From the NCBI GenBank assembly GCA_030407005.1, contig JAUDYN010000005.1:2914001-2978000 (forward strand): DNA of 64,000 nucleotides, given 5' to 3'. Positions 11,501 through 23,014 of this stretch are shown here, one piece after another. This DNA is from Desarmillaria ectypa. Taxonomy: Eukaryota > Basidiomycota > Agaricomycetes > Agaricales > Physalacriaceae. Positions within the stretch are counted from its first letter, which is position 1. Each line of letters begins with the position of its first letter. Under the pieces are notes generated by a model, which did no database searches, was not told where the DNA came from, and saw only the letters and a program-made list of their open reading frames with translations. The position numbers were made by a program, and so were the translations under genes.

Positions 11501-12754
11501 ATGGCGTCCACTTCAGTTCTTCAAGGCAGAGTCGCGCTTGTCACAGGCGCTGGACAGGGCATTGGCCGTGCCATCGCACTTCGACTAGCATCGGACGGAT
11601 TTGATGTCGCACTCAATGATCTTCAAGCAAACGAAGCGAACCTCGTGTCTGCGCTCGCTGCTGTAGAAGCTACCGGTCACAAGGGCTGCTGCATCTTTGC
11701 AGACGTCTCGCAGGAAACCCAGGTTGAAGAGATGATTTCACAAGTCGTTGAAAAATTAGGCGGGGTCGACGTAGTACGTTCTACTGTTGTTTGCAGCGAA
11801 CAAGATCTCATTTCTCTAAGATGGTCTGCAATGCTGGGATATCCATTATGAAGTCATTTTTTGACAGTATGTTTTTACAGCTCCCTCTTTCTTTCGCAGA
11901 TTTCTCAGTCTTTACCCAGCTACTGTCGAGGACTTTGATCGCATAACCTCTGTAAACCTGCGTGGTACTTTCTTGTGTTACAAGCACGCCGGAAAACAAA
12001 TGGTCGCTCAAGGAAGAGGTGGGAGGATCATCGGTAAGCTGTACGTCAGCGTCCTCAGAACTCCCTCGTCAATGTCATTTTAGGCGCATGTTCTGGAACT
12101 GGGAAGAAAGGTGAGTAGTCGCCGCGGATAATCTGTATCTATCCTGACAAATTCAGGCCAACCGCTGTTTAGTGCATACTCGGCCAGCAAATTCGGTATA
12201 CGAGGACTAACCCAAGTCGCGGGTAAGCTCCTTCGAATATACAAGAAAGGTTCACACTCACGGATACTTTTTATCAGCTTTGGAGCTCGGTCCTCACGGA
12301 ATCTCCGTCAATGCTTTTGCCCCGGGGCCAGTGAAGACACCCATGTGTATGAACGCGCGTCGTTCCATTCTGCTTTACACTAACAATCTGCCTGTTTCTA
12401 GATGATCATTTTGAAACCATTATCGGCACGCCCAAGGGGGCTCTTGAGCAAGAAGTGAGAACCCGCCGATTTTACTTTCATACTGTCGTATCTTACACTT
12501 TCAAAGCTTAATAAATCAGCGGCCTTGGGTCGCATCGCCCTGCCCGAAGATATCGCAGTTGTAGTATCCTTCCTCGCGTCTAAGGAGGCAAGTCTCATCA
12601 CTGGTAAGTATATCCTTCTCCCGTCATCAACCATTGTTACATTGTTCTTCTTCTATTCAGGTCAGACGGTAAGCCTCTCTTGCGTCCATGGTTGCTATTG
12701 TATACCAACTAGAATAATCAGATCAGTGTCGATGGCGGTATCGTGTTCGACTGA
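11501..12754 (+). CDS. Short-chain dehydrogenase/reductase
   Basis: The model has 10 exons (11501-11773, 11821-11866, 11920-12033, 12084-12110, 12157-12222, 12278-12346, 12402-12454, 12507-12603, 12661-12668, 12722-12754) and codes for 261 residues, a classical SDR length. The Rossmann motif is TGAGQGIG, the NAG motif appears as VCNAG, and the catalytic pair is YSASK with an upstream Ser in ACSGTGKKG. The C-terminal region has GRIALPEDIA and ends with SVDGG. One exon is only 8 nt. The SDR would interconvert a hydroxyl and a ketone with NAD(P)H. Lying 282 bases after the terpene synthase stop, it probably oxidises or reduces a sesquiterpene alcohol. The direction and the substrate position are unknown. 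Confidence 0.92.
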
Positions 12755-13916
12755 TGGTTGCGTGGGTTCACCCTACATTTAGTTTGCGACTGTCAATCGT
12801 TCCTGCTGTTTATGAAGGGTTCCGTACTGTTATGCGCTTGTAATAGAGATATATCCACGTAGAGTCTGTACTGATAGCATTATTCAAGTCACGATTTTGC
12901 TCTCTGGAGGTAAAGTCCGTGACCTTGGCATGCTGTTCCATCAGAGCGCCCAGCGCGTCGACTCTCACTGAGTTTCAAACTAGCTTACGAACTTGTGCCA
13001 TCAGATCGAATACGATATTTGCAGTGGGTTTCACAGAGTATGAAATACAGCTTGAAGTACATTCAACTTGAATTCAGGACACGGGCATCGGCGCTACGTA
13101 ATAGCAGCTACTTATTAGCTGGAGGCAGTATTTACAGACATTATGTGGGTTACGTCTAGAATCCGGGAATTGTGAGATCATTGCCACAATGGCCGCCCGA
13201 GAAGAGCCAAAAGTTACTGAAGTTGAATGAGAAAGATTGATTATAGATACACAGCGGCATTGGCCTTGTAATGTATGTGGCTCTTGTGTCCTCCCATATC
13301 GTAAACCAAAACCAAACTAGGATTTCCGAGAAATTTACAGTGGCCCTGACCACAACTACCGTACATTCCGAGGATCACGCAGACCAAATAAGGACGCTGC
13401 ATGCTTTCACGACTCCGATAGTGACTTTGTGGCCGAGGAGCCGATGAATTGAAGAACGTAGGACCGTAAGGCAATAGCAAGTACCCACCGTCTCCTATGC
13501 CGTTACTACACGCGTAATGCTTACGGGGAAGTTGGTACGTTTTTTGAACTCGGTGCTCGGAGCAGATGTGTGCCCAAGCTGTCAATGTTGTCTAGATATC
13601 CGAAATACATAACATTTATGTTGTAGCGTTCGGTGGCCATGTCGGGCCAGGGGTAAGCGTTTGAATCAGATCAGACCGGATCGACAGATTTGTTCTGATC
13701 AGTGATTGAAACAAGCCGGGCGAATCATTACCTCGCTCCCATGCATTGAAGCTGAGCTTCCAGATTCGTGAGTGATGTAAATACCTAATAGAGTGGATCA
13801 TGAGCGCGAGAAAATATTGAGATAAAAAGTACAAGAGAAACGGCATGCCCAGGCCGAGTTTATCACCCCCTTCTCCCAAATCCTTGAAGTTCGTCTCTTA
13901 TCGGAAATAAGGCATT
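12755..13916. other. Intergenic, no recognisable gene
   Basis: Holds the SDR 3'UTR and the promoter of the next P450. Minus-strand open frames at 13156-13585 and 13616-13879 have no motifs and look like chance. Confidence 0.5.
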
Positions 13917-16054
13917 ATGACTCGGATACTCTCAGAGGAAGTGTCGCCAATATGGATTTTGACTGCGATCGCAGTCGTCGCCTACACCACCGTTCGCTAC
14001 CTTCGTAGTCCTTGGCGCAACCTCCCCCCGGGACCGAGAGGCCTTCCTCTTATCGGAAACCTTTTGGAGCTTCGCGGCAAGCAATGGCTCACCTTTACTG
14101 AGCTAGGGAAAAAATATGGTCCGTCTTTCGAGTTGAGTAGGATGCAGAATAGCTAACTGGGTTCTAGGTGATCTCATGTACTTCAATGTCGCTGGGCAGC
14201 CGCTCGTGGTCATCAACTCCCAGAAGGTGGCAGCCGACCTGCTTGACCGTCGCGCTGGAAAGTTCTCCGACCGCCCGCGCAACATCGTCGCATCCGACAT
14301 CATGACTGGAGGAATGTTGGTTGTGTTCACACGTTACGGTGATGTGTGAGGTCCCTCCAGTTTGTATTCGGTTCTTCTATCTGACATTTGGAGCTCAGCT
14401 GGCGCCGGATGCGCAAGGCGGCTCACGAGGGCCTCAACAAGGGTGTCGTGTATAAATACCATCCGATTCAGACCGCGGAAGCTGTTCTTCTAACAGCTGG
14501 TGTGCTCGCGGAGCCCAAAAAATGGAATTCGCATCTACGTCGCACAGCCGCATCTGCCATCATGTCCATGGTATACGATACGCCTCCAGCTTCAGAGCAA
14601 GACCCATCGGTCAAGAATATTAACGACTTTGTCGCACGATTGACTCGCGCTGCTATGCCCGGCGCCCACTTTGTGAGTTGCTCTCCATGTGCTTGGCTTC
14701 ACCTTAATCATGCTATGGCTCCAAAGGTGGAATTCTTCCCTTGGATGCGGTACATCCCCAGCAAGTGAGTCAAGTGAGGTCTTGTGTAAGCATGCGCTGA
14801 CGACTTCCTCGTTAGGTTCGCAAAGTGGAAGCGCGAGGCGGAGGAATCATACGCTAAAGATTCTTCGATGTTCGAAGGCCTCTTCAATAGTGTCAAGGAA
14901 AGGATAGTACGTGCACGGCGATTATGTCCTTCGTAGTTGATACTCATTCGTTCCGGTAAGGCCAAAGGTGACGAGCGTCCCAGTCTTGCGGGTACTCTGA
15001 TTCAGGACGCGGGAAGACACGAATTAAGCGATCGAGAAAATTCGTGGCTGGCCGGGACTATGTAGTATGTCTTATCTGTTCTTGCCGGATTTCCTTGCCT
15101 ACGGCTTCAATAGCGCTGCGGGTGCGGAGACCACTTCAGGAGTTATGGCCTGGTGGACTCTTGCAATGATTGTCTACCCAGAAACACAGAAACGGGCCCA
15201 AGCAGAACTCGATGCTGTCGTTGGTCGCGATCGCTTGCCTTCTTTCGCCGACTATGAACATTTGCCATACATTCGTGCAATGGTCAAAGAGGCCCTCAGA
15301 TGGCGCATGGTGGTAAGTCTGCTTTCTCCATGGTGTCGTGCGATGCAGGATACCAATTGATGTCCCCATTACAGGACCCAGTCGGTGCGTATGACTCTCG
15401 AGGCAGACATTCCCGATCCTGATAGTCAGTCCCTAGGACTTCCTCATACGTCAACAGAAGACGATGTATATAATGGGTACTTCATTCCTGTAAGTGTGGA
15501 TTATCCTCGGTGCCGTACGGTGCTCATCCACCATACACAGGCCGGCACCATCCTCATCGCCAACGTCTGGCACCTCAACAGAGATCCAGAGATCTATGGG
15601 CCTGATGCAGAACATTTCGACCCCGCCCGGCATCTCGACAAGACCGGAAAGCTGGCACCTGGTCCCGTAGACACGAAGGAAGAGAGGTTTGTTAATATCT
15701 AGTTCCCACACATAATAAGCTGATTCCGTGCAGTCACGTCACCTACGGATTCGGGCGACGGATTTGTGTTGGGCGGCACGTTGCTAACAACTCTTTGTTC
15801 ATCGATATAGCAATGATGCTTTGGGCTATGAACATTGAACGTGCCACCGATGAAAACGGTGTCCCTCTTCCGTTGGATGTTGATGGATGCGTTGAAGATG
15901 GACTAGTCACGTAAGTCCTGTACTGCTCCACGTTCAAGTCAGTATTAATCATCTTCGCAGTCGCCCAATCCCTTTCGAGGTCAAGATAACTCCAAGGTTC
16001 CCGGAAGCGCAGGCAATAGTAGAACAAGAGCGAGAACTCCTTGGATATCACTGA
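13917..16054 (+). CDS. Cytochrome P450, tandem copy A
   Basis: The model has 12 exons (13917-14118, 14168-14345, 14399-14672, 14727-14764, 14816-14906, 14961-15064, 15114-15312, 15375-15384, 15437-15489, 15541-15686, 15734-15910, 15961-16054) and codes for 521 residues. The N-terminal anchor is followed by PPGPRGLPLIGN. The I-helix is AAGAETTS, the K-helix EALR, and the heme loop YGFGRRICVG with intact Cys. The first Phe of the usual F-x-x-G heme motif is Tyr here. Exon 8 is 10 nt. The copy starting at 20890 has the same exon layout and very similar protein, so the two are a tandem duplication. It probably oxidises a cluster intermediate at the ER. The exact reaction is unknown. Confidence 0.93.
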
Positions 16055-16969
16055 GGAACTTTCTTTCTCACTTCTACAATGTACTAGAGTGCACTACGCT
16101 GTAGAATAATACATTATTTAATCGGAATAATGTCACTGGTCTCGATTACTTACAGAAGAGTTCCCATCATAGGTATAATCGCTTCCACGCTGCCACTGTG
16201 AATGGGACATTGGTGTACATCTTGTATAAACGATCTGATGTCTCAAATCCCAAATTGAAAATAGCTTACCTTGAAACTTTGATCAAATCATGATGAGCGC
16301 TTCTAGCGGCACAGTAGTATGTGTTTATCGGGAGTGCCCTCCATAACAGGGTGCTTCATGAGCTTCGGAGATCACTTCGTCGACGCTATGTACTCTAATA
16401 GCTATTGTAGGTGTGTTTTTAATGCAAGAAACAAGCCAATGAGCATGTCTTAGAGAGAAAGATGAGATAAAATTGCGCACCACGATCCAACTCTGAGCTG
16501 CGCCACTCATAGTTTCATGGCATTCATATGTACAGAGATCGCTCGCTTGAGGTACCATTTTCGACACCAATTACACAATGGAGATAAATGCATTGGAGTG
16601 TTGAATGGAAGTTGAGGCCAAGAAGCGCCAGCCATGTGGACGTGTGTCATCTGTTTTCGCCTGAACCGCCGCCGCTTCAAAACTATGTTGAACCTCGCTG
16701 GCTGGCTTATGTATTGAGCTCACCTCGCAAAGATTAATTCCATATTGATCTCTCGCTTTTTGCTGACGATGGTAAGAGGGGGTGCGGTAACGATAGCAAA
16801 TTACTCGTCCTGAATTTCTTATTTTCAAGTGCAACCGCCTTTCTGTCGTATCTTTGGTTCCATATCTTGTCTCCCTCAGGCTATATATTAAGTTAGTATG
16901 TATGCATAACGAGATGCAAATTCCAATATTTTGTCGCATGCAATAACATGACCGGAATACTTCTGCGTG
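16055..16969. other. Intergenic, no recognisable gene
   Basis: Region between the P450 stop and the decayed glycosyltransferase. Two open frames on the minus strand (16325-16570 and 16571-17038) carry no family motif. The upper end of the second overlaps the degraded glycosyltransferase C-terminus. Confidence 0.45.
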
Positions 16970-18520
16970 TCCTCCCCAAGTTCTTTGGCCGCAGATCAGT
17001 AACGTAGGCTTCATCTCCATCGCCACTATCCTGGTCAAAGCACGACCAAGCTCTACTGTTTCTATCCCAGACGTGGTGTTCTTGTTGCCGTAAATGCCTT
17101 CGCCGAGCCATTCAATCCGCGCTGCATAGTCTTTTTTTCAATTAGATTCCTTCGGAATGTCGACAGCTCACCATAGCATTCATACCACGCGGAGAGGACA
17201 ACTTGAAGGACCCCCGCACTAGATATTCAATGAGCCAAATGCCGAGAAAAGAACATCAAAGGCTTACTGTATGGCTTCGAAGAAGCTATTTGCCCTACCG
17301 TGACCAACAACACATACGAGTTTATGATGCATGAGGAGTGCCAAAGGTTCGATATCCAACAGATCGACAACCTTCACTCGCCCACTCTCCATGTCGGCAC
17401 CGAAAATGTCATGCAAGGAAGCCTCCACATCCGAATTTTGTGCTTTTAGCTTCCAAATGACTTGGACCTTACGTTCGCGGTCAAGTAAAATACGCAGACC
17501 CATCGCAAGCTGGTGGGTATCTTTCTCATCCAAGATTACGTGCATTCCCAAGCTGACGAAGATGGTAGGAGCAAGGTCAAGCCATGCGGCGAGTTCGCGG
17601 TCACCTCCTTCAACGGGAGAAGCAGAAACAAGGATAGAACCACATAGGGTAACGTTGTCTGGGATGACACAAGGAAATTCAGTTTTCGGTGTAGCTGGAC
17701 AGAGATATTGCGCTTACGGCATGTACAGGTTAAAGACAGGAAGGGTGCCGGTAAACCCATTTTTCTGACGGTATCTGTCGAGTTCCTGGATTTTTGTGGA
17801 GTAGTTCACGAAGAAGACTAGGGCGCAGGTGAGAAGAAGGTTCTTGGGCATATGATACCAGGGCACGGGGTACCAGAATATCGATCAAAATGGTTGGATG
17901 GAGGCAACGATGTCCTGCACATTAAATGCATACGTTAAAATATGAATGTAAACGAGGAACGGTAATTGAGCCCACCTTGGATGAATTTGGTGACAGAACA
18001 ATGAACTTTAGACCTAGGGAATGCAAGCATCTATAGCCTGACTTGATAAAGACTCTATGATGATAGCATGAGCCTCGAGCTTCTTACTGATGTCGACACA
18101 GCTGCTGTAGACTTCTTCGTACTCCCACCCCGATCATGGGGCTACGCAGTGAGGTAGGCGTTTGAAACTCTCGAAGGCACCCGATATGCTAATAGCTTGG
18201 TGAGAGCTAGGTCCGAGCCCGGATTCTTCCCAGGCTTCAGATATGCTTACTCCGTTGAGAGTGTATATTGACACTGGCAGAGCGTCCCGTAGCGCGAATG
18301 GAACCGCGGAGTTTTTCGATTCGAGATGAAAGCACTTTCCAAGCCGAGTTGACCGTCAGTCAGCAAAAGATACAAAAGAATGTAACACCTGCATTACCAG
18401 AGAAAGAGGCGATATGTTTGGCCGAAGAGCGAGTTCGTGTGCAACTGAAAGAACCACGTTAGCTTGTCCGTATTCGCTGTTCGTGAAGAACAAAATTCTC
18501 CGGGGAGTGGTGGTTGTCAT
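16970..18520 (-). pseudogene. Decayed UDP-glycosyltransferase
   Basis: Translating the minus strand piecewise gives an almost complete fungal UGT. The N-terminus is TPRRILFFTNSEYGQANVV, followed by SRIEKLRGS and EEVYSSCVDISKKLEAH. Then come the long open stretch with APTIFVSLG, the donor-binding region VGHGRANSFFEA and a C-terminal GIYGNKNTT. The pieces lie in different frames. There is a shift around 18270-18290, an in-frame TGA at 18136-18134, another shift near 18020-18030, and more disruption near the 3' end. The middle of the gene (17264-17700) is the best preserved. UGTs transfer sugar from UDP-sugar to small molecules, so the cluster may once have made a glycoside. The usual HGGAN is HGRAN here. 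I infer loss of function, and assembly error in this one gene is the alternative. Confidence 0.75.
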
Positions 18521-19004
18521 GGCAAGATTGAACAGTAGAATCATCTGTTCACGCTACGTGTCAGTAGTGATGTACCAAGTCATCCAAGGTGGATCAGGGT
18601 GACAGCATATTGTATATAAGACTAGTCAAGGAAATCAATCCCACTCTTGGTAAGTTATTTTGGGTCAGGCAAGAAGCGACAAAATTGGGTGGATAACGTA
18701 TGACATTTTGACCCAGGCATCTGACCACAGCAAAATGAGTCGGCATTCCCTTTGATAGTAAAGCCGACGTATTTTGCAAAAGAATGTATCAAATTTTCAT
18801 TTCTATTCTAATCGTTTCCATTGCATTTTGACCGGCGCAAGTTAGTCACCTAGTCACCTACCAGGAGTGGGATCGGCTCTAGGTACCTCAGCTTTCGAAC
18901 ATATGAGTGTCCGGAACGATCCTGGTATGCAGAATTTAGCCGTCAGCCTTTCAGAGAACGGATCTTTAACAGCCAGCTTACTCTAATTATAGCGGCATTA
19001 GCCA

Positions 19005-19215
19005 AGTTTGGGGCTCAGATGTCTACCTTGCGTTTCTGTATAGGAAAAGGAGCTCCCTGAGCAACCGGAGAGGCAAAAAAGCGTCGAGGTACCGTTTCGT
19101 ATTTGGGAAGCACAGATTCTGGTCAATCCCCGATTGTAAGGCAAGGTTGTATTAAGGGGCGGAAAAAATACAACCTCGTAATACTGTGAGACTCAAAAAC
19201 GCTGGCGAAGGTGGC
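19005..19215. repeat. Diverged repeat, copy A
   Basis: This stretch aligns by eye, with many substitutions and small gaps, to 19545-19770. Shared blocks include a GTGAGACTCAAAAA segment, a CGATT-T-AAGGCA segment and an AGAGCTC-like segment. The type of repeat is unknown. Confidence 0.45.
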
Positions 19216-19319
19216 CGCGTCTATGCTTTGTATTAACCCCTAGTGGAAACCTGTGAATTGTGCACGGTTATTGTACACTGTAGTAGCTTCTTATCGTGTG
19301 AGATAGTATTTGTAAGAAC

Positions 19320-19430
19320 GTTCTTGGGGTTGAATATAGGAAACACAATCCTGCCATAATACACGTTAGAACGTATCTGTCACTAAAGAACGGTAATTGA
19401 GCCCACCTGGATAAGCTTAGATATGGAAAG
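19320..19430 (-). pseudogene. Possible second glycosyltransferase fragment
   Basis: Positions 19388-19408 match exactly, over 21 bases, the exon-intron junction of the decayed UGT at 17957-17977. The following intron end (a -taacgt- block and -gcag) and the next codons (ending ATTCAACC) are also similar. It looks like a small relic of a second UGT copy. The segment is short, so the call is tentative. Confidence 0.3.
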
Positions 19431-19544
19431 CATCCATTGTTCATTTGCAGTAAATAGCGGTGGACAAGACAAAGGTTGATGTAAATGCTGATACGAAGAT
19501 TTTATTTGTCGGCTTCGGAGGATGCATCAATGAAATAGGAAGGG

Positions 19545-19770
19545 CACAGAAGCGGCCAACATTTGAGAGAAAGAGCTCTCCCTTAATGACCATAGAGGTA
19601 AAAACTTGAGGTGGGGTTTCCGTTTGACATTTGGGGCTACGGATTCCGATGAATCCTCGATTATAAGGCACGGCAAGTGTGCCTCGAGGCTCGAGCCCTC
19701 AGGGGGAGGTGAGGACAATACCCTGCAGCACAGTGAGACTCAAAAAGGATGACGAAAGTGGGACTCGAAC
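19545..19770. repeat. Diverged repeat, copy B, with tRNA-like end
   Basis: Partner of the copy at 19005-19215. Its right end runs into the tRNA-like segment at 19750-19822, while copy A has lost most of that part. A tRNA-derived element is possible but unproven. Confidence 0.45.
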
Positions 19771-19822
19771 CCACGTTCATGCCTTCTTACTTAACAATCT
19801 CCCGAACACTCGGTCTTTAGCC
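19750..19822 (-). pseudogene. tRNA-like remnant
   Basis: Read on the minus strand, the 3' part has a perfect T arm (GTGGG, loop TTCGAGT, CCCAC) and an acceptor 3' strand TTTCGTC followed by A. The 5' seven bases GGCTAAA pair with it at six of seven positions, counting one G-T pair. The D and anticodon arms do not fold well, although a TTAA lies where an anticodon loop would be. It is 73 nt with no CCA encoded. I judge it a tRNA-derived remnant rather than a working tRNA. Confidence 0.4.
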
Positions 19823-20889
19823 TGTGAATGAATATGAGAAGGTGAGAAATAGGCCTGATTGTCATCCACAGTCTGTGACCATTCACTTAACATCTTGCAG
19901 GCAAGATGAAGCCAAGCTGCAAATTCTCTTCATATACACATTATCGATGTGGATAGTACTAGCAGCATAAAGTTTAAAGTCTACCAAACAACTGCCACGA
20001 CACCGTGTGGGAAATGACATCGTATAATGTTGACCGGATAAAATTCAGACACTCAAAGTTAGAAATGTTTACGTCACCAAGTGAGAAAGAACGACAGGCG
20101 TAGCATGAACCAGATGAAAGTCTCGCAGATTGTTTGTGCAGGGTGAGGCGTCGTCATCGGATTGAGAATGTATCACAGAAGGCACAAAGGAGACTCTTCA
20201 TCTAGGTCAGAAAGTTACTGTAGAATAGATTACCAGAGTCAAGCAAGGTCGATATGCGCTAGAATTCCTTGTCAAAAAATCTGCCAGTCCATGCCCAAGG
20301 AGAATAGGATATCAACGGTGGCCATATCCGCCGCGAGCCATGGCTCACAAGAGCTCTAGCATGCATTGCTCATCGGGGGGGGGAGAGACGGGTACAGTCG
20401 TACAACGTGGACACTGAAATTCTGTGCGTGTCGTACGTTATTGTCGTCATCCTTTTCCGATATCGAGCTTGAACCGGTACACCCACGACGTCATCTAACG
20501 GATCTGCAAGATATTTTTTTCCTAGAGAATTTTCACCCTCTTCCACCGTAGGTGAGGCTCTTGATACATAATGAAGACTTTGTGGTACTTATTTCTTCAT
20601 CTGTGGACTGTTTTCAGCGCTTCGACTCGAAAGCTCAACTCTAAAATGGTTTTGAAGACGGGCAAGCAGGCTATTCCAAAGGACTATAATATTGATTAGT
20701 CGAGATCCCGGACAAGACATACAATCCTGAGCTCAACAATATCCTTTGCTGGCAGACGTCCACGGGGTGTATCCACACGTGGGTGGTGAGAAGAAAATTA
20801 GGCGCTCATAGCAGGAATCCGATGGTCCGTGATGGATTAGTCTATCACTTCAAGAACCACCAAGTTCATCTCTTCTTTTTCGAATCGTT
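19823..20889. other. Intergenic upstream of tandem P450 copy B
   Basis: No coding region recognised. A G-run lies near 20377-20384. The last few hundred bases should hold the promoter of the P450 starting at 20890. Confidence 0.45.
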
Positions 20890-23014
20890 ATGATGTACGT
20901 ACCGCCCGCGTGGTTTCTGGCTTCTGTGGCAGTCGTCACCTTCATCGTCGTTCGTCACATCCGCAGCTCTTGGCGCAAGCTCCCACCTGGACCTAGAGGC
21001 CTTCCTATCATTGGCAATCTTCTCCAGCTACGTGGCAAACAATGGCTCACATTCACCGAGATGGGGAGGAAATATGGTATGCACTCTTCATCCGTGTATC
21101 GTTTCTGGTCCCACATTATGCTTTAGGCGACCTTATGTACTTCAACATCGCCGGACAGCCTCTTGTAGTCATGAACTCTCTGAAGGTTGCCACTGATCTC
21201 TTAGATCGCGCAAAGTTTTCGGACCGCCCACGCAATATTGTCGCCTCAGACATAATGACCAAAGGAATGTTCATCGCCTTCGCTCATTATGGAACTGCGT
21301 AAGCTTTTGACCTCACTGGCCAATATGCGTACCTGATACCCCAGCTTAGCTGGCGCCAAATGCGCAAAGCAGCTCACGAAGGCCTCAATAAAGGCATCGT
21401 GAACCAATATCATCCAATCCAAATCGCGGAAGCTGTCCTTCTTGCAGCCGATTTACTGGCGGAGCCCGATCGATGGGTATCGCATGTTCGTCGCACCGCT
21501 GCATCTACTATCATGTCCATCGTATATGATCGGCCTCCAACTTCGGAACAAGACCCATCCATCAAACGCATCAACGATTTTGCTACACGGTTAACTCGTG
21601 CTGCTATGCCTGGTGCTCACCTTGTGGGTTATACTTTCATCAGTTAAGCCCGACCTCTGATTGATGCCTGCGATCCCAAAGGTGGAGTCTTTCCCCTGGA
21701 TGCAGCGCATCCCCAGCAAGTGAGATTATATCAAAGCGTCATGGGAGCACAGGCTGATGGTTGATTTGCTAGATATGCCAAGTGGAAAAGAGAGGCGGAG
21801 GGTTGGTACGCCAAAGATTCGTTCATGTTCGAAAGCCTCTTCAAGAGTGTCAAGGATCGACTAGTATGTACCCAATGGATGGGACATGGACGGCTGATGC
21901 TAATTCATTTGTGTAAGGCCAAAGGCGATGAGCGTCCCAGTTTCGCAGCTACTCTAGTCCAAGACGCCAGAAGACATGGGCTGACTGAACGTGAAAGCTC
22001 TTGGCTGGCGGGGGCCATGTAGTATGTCCTCATATTAGACTCCGCATACTGTCCTCTAATATGATTCTTCGGTAGCACGGCTGGTGCCGAATCGAGCTCA
22101 GCGGCTATGTCCTGGTGGATGCTCGCTATGATCTTGTACCCTGATGCGCAGAAACGAGCCCAAGCAGAACTCGACAAGGTCGTCGGTCGTGACCGACTCC
22201 CCACATTCGCCGATTACGAGTATCTGCCGTATGTCCGTGCGATGGTCAAAGAAACTCTCAGATGGCGTGCAGCGGTATGTTCTCTATCTCGATCCCGCGT
22301 TTGATGTGAATTGATATCCTTCGTGCAGGATCCAGTCGGTGCGCATGGCTCTCGAGGTACATATACGCGATATTGACAGTAAGTTTCCAGGGCTTCCTCA
22401 TCGGTCGACAGAGGATGATATCTATAACGGATACTTCATTCCTGTAAGCATAATGACACTTTGCTCGCTGTCGTACTCATCTGGCATGCACAGGCCGGTA
22501 GCATCCTCCTCGCCAATATCTGGCATATCAACAGAGACCCGGCAAACTACGGACTCGATGCCGAACACTTCAATCCTGCCCGGCACCTCGACGAGACAGG
22601 CCAACTCGCTCCTGCACCTGCAGGCACTAGGGAAGAGAAGTTGGTTCATGCCCCTTTTCACCTTGTCCTAAACTGATTTATGCGAAGCCACGTCTCCTTC
22701 GGCTTCGGTCGGCGGATTTGTGTTGGACGACATGTTGCTAACAACACGTTGTTTGCTGTCATAGCCATGGTGCTTTGGGCTATGGACATCGAACCCGCCA
22801 CAGACGAGAAGGGTACTCCCCTTCCGTTGGATGTTGACGGATGTATTGAAGACGGAGTGGTCGTGTGCGTAGCTCTCATTCGGCATTGCGTACGATATAT
22901 ATTGATCGTCTGCCTTGTAGTCGCCCGATGCCTTTCAAGGTCAAGGTAACTCCAAGGTTCCCGGAGGCAAGTGCCATTGTGGAACAAGAGCGTGAGCTTC
23001 TTGGCCACTACTAA
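20890..23014 (+). CDS. Cytochrome P450, tandem copy B
   Basis: The model has 12 exons (20890-21076, 21127-21298, 21350-21623, 21682-21719, 21773-21863, 21918-22021, 22076-22274, 22329-22338, 22391-22443, 22494-22639, 22688-22864, 22921-23014) and codes for 514 residues. Exon lengths from exon 3 onward match copy A exactly, including the 10-nt exon. Motifs are PPGPRGLPIIGN, the I-helix TAGAESSS, the K-helix ETLR and the heme loop FGFGRRICVG. The conserved I-helix Thr is Ser here, which may alter oxygen activation. Either of two adjacent ATGs (20890, 20893) could start it. It probably acts on the same pathway as copy A but with a different position or substrate, by inference from duplication and divergence. 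Confidence 0.93.
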
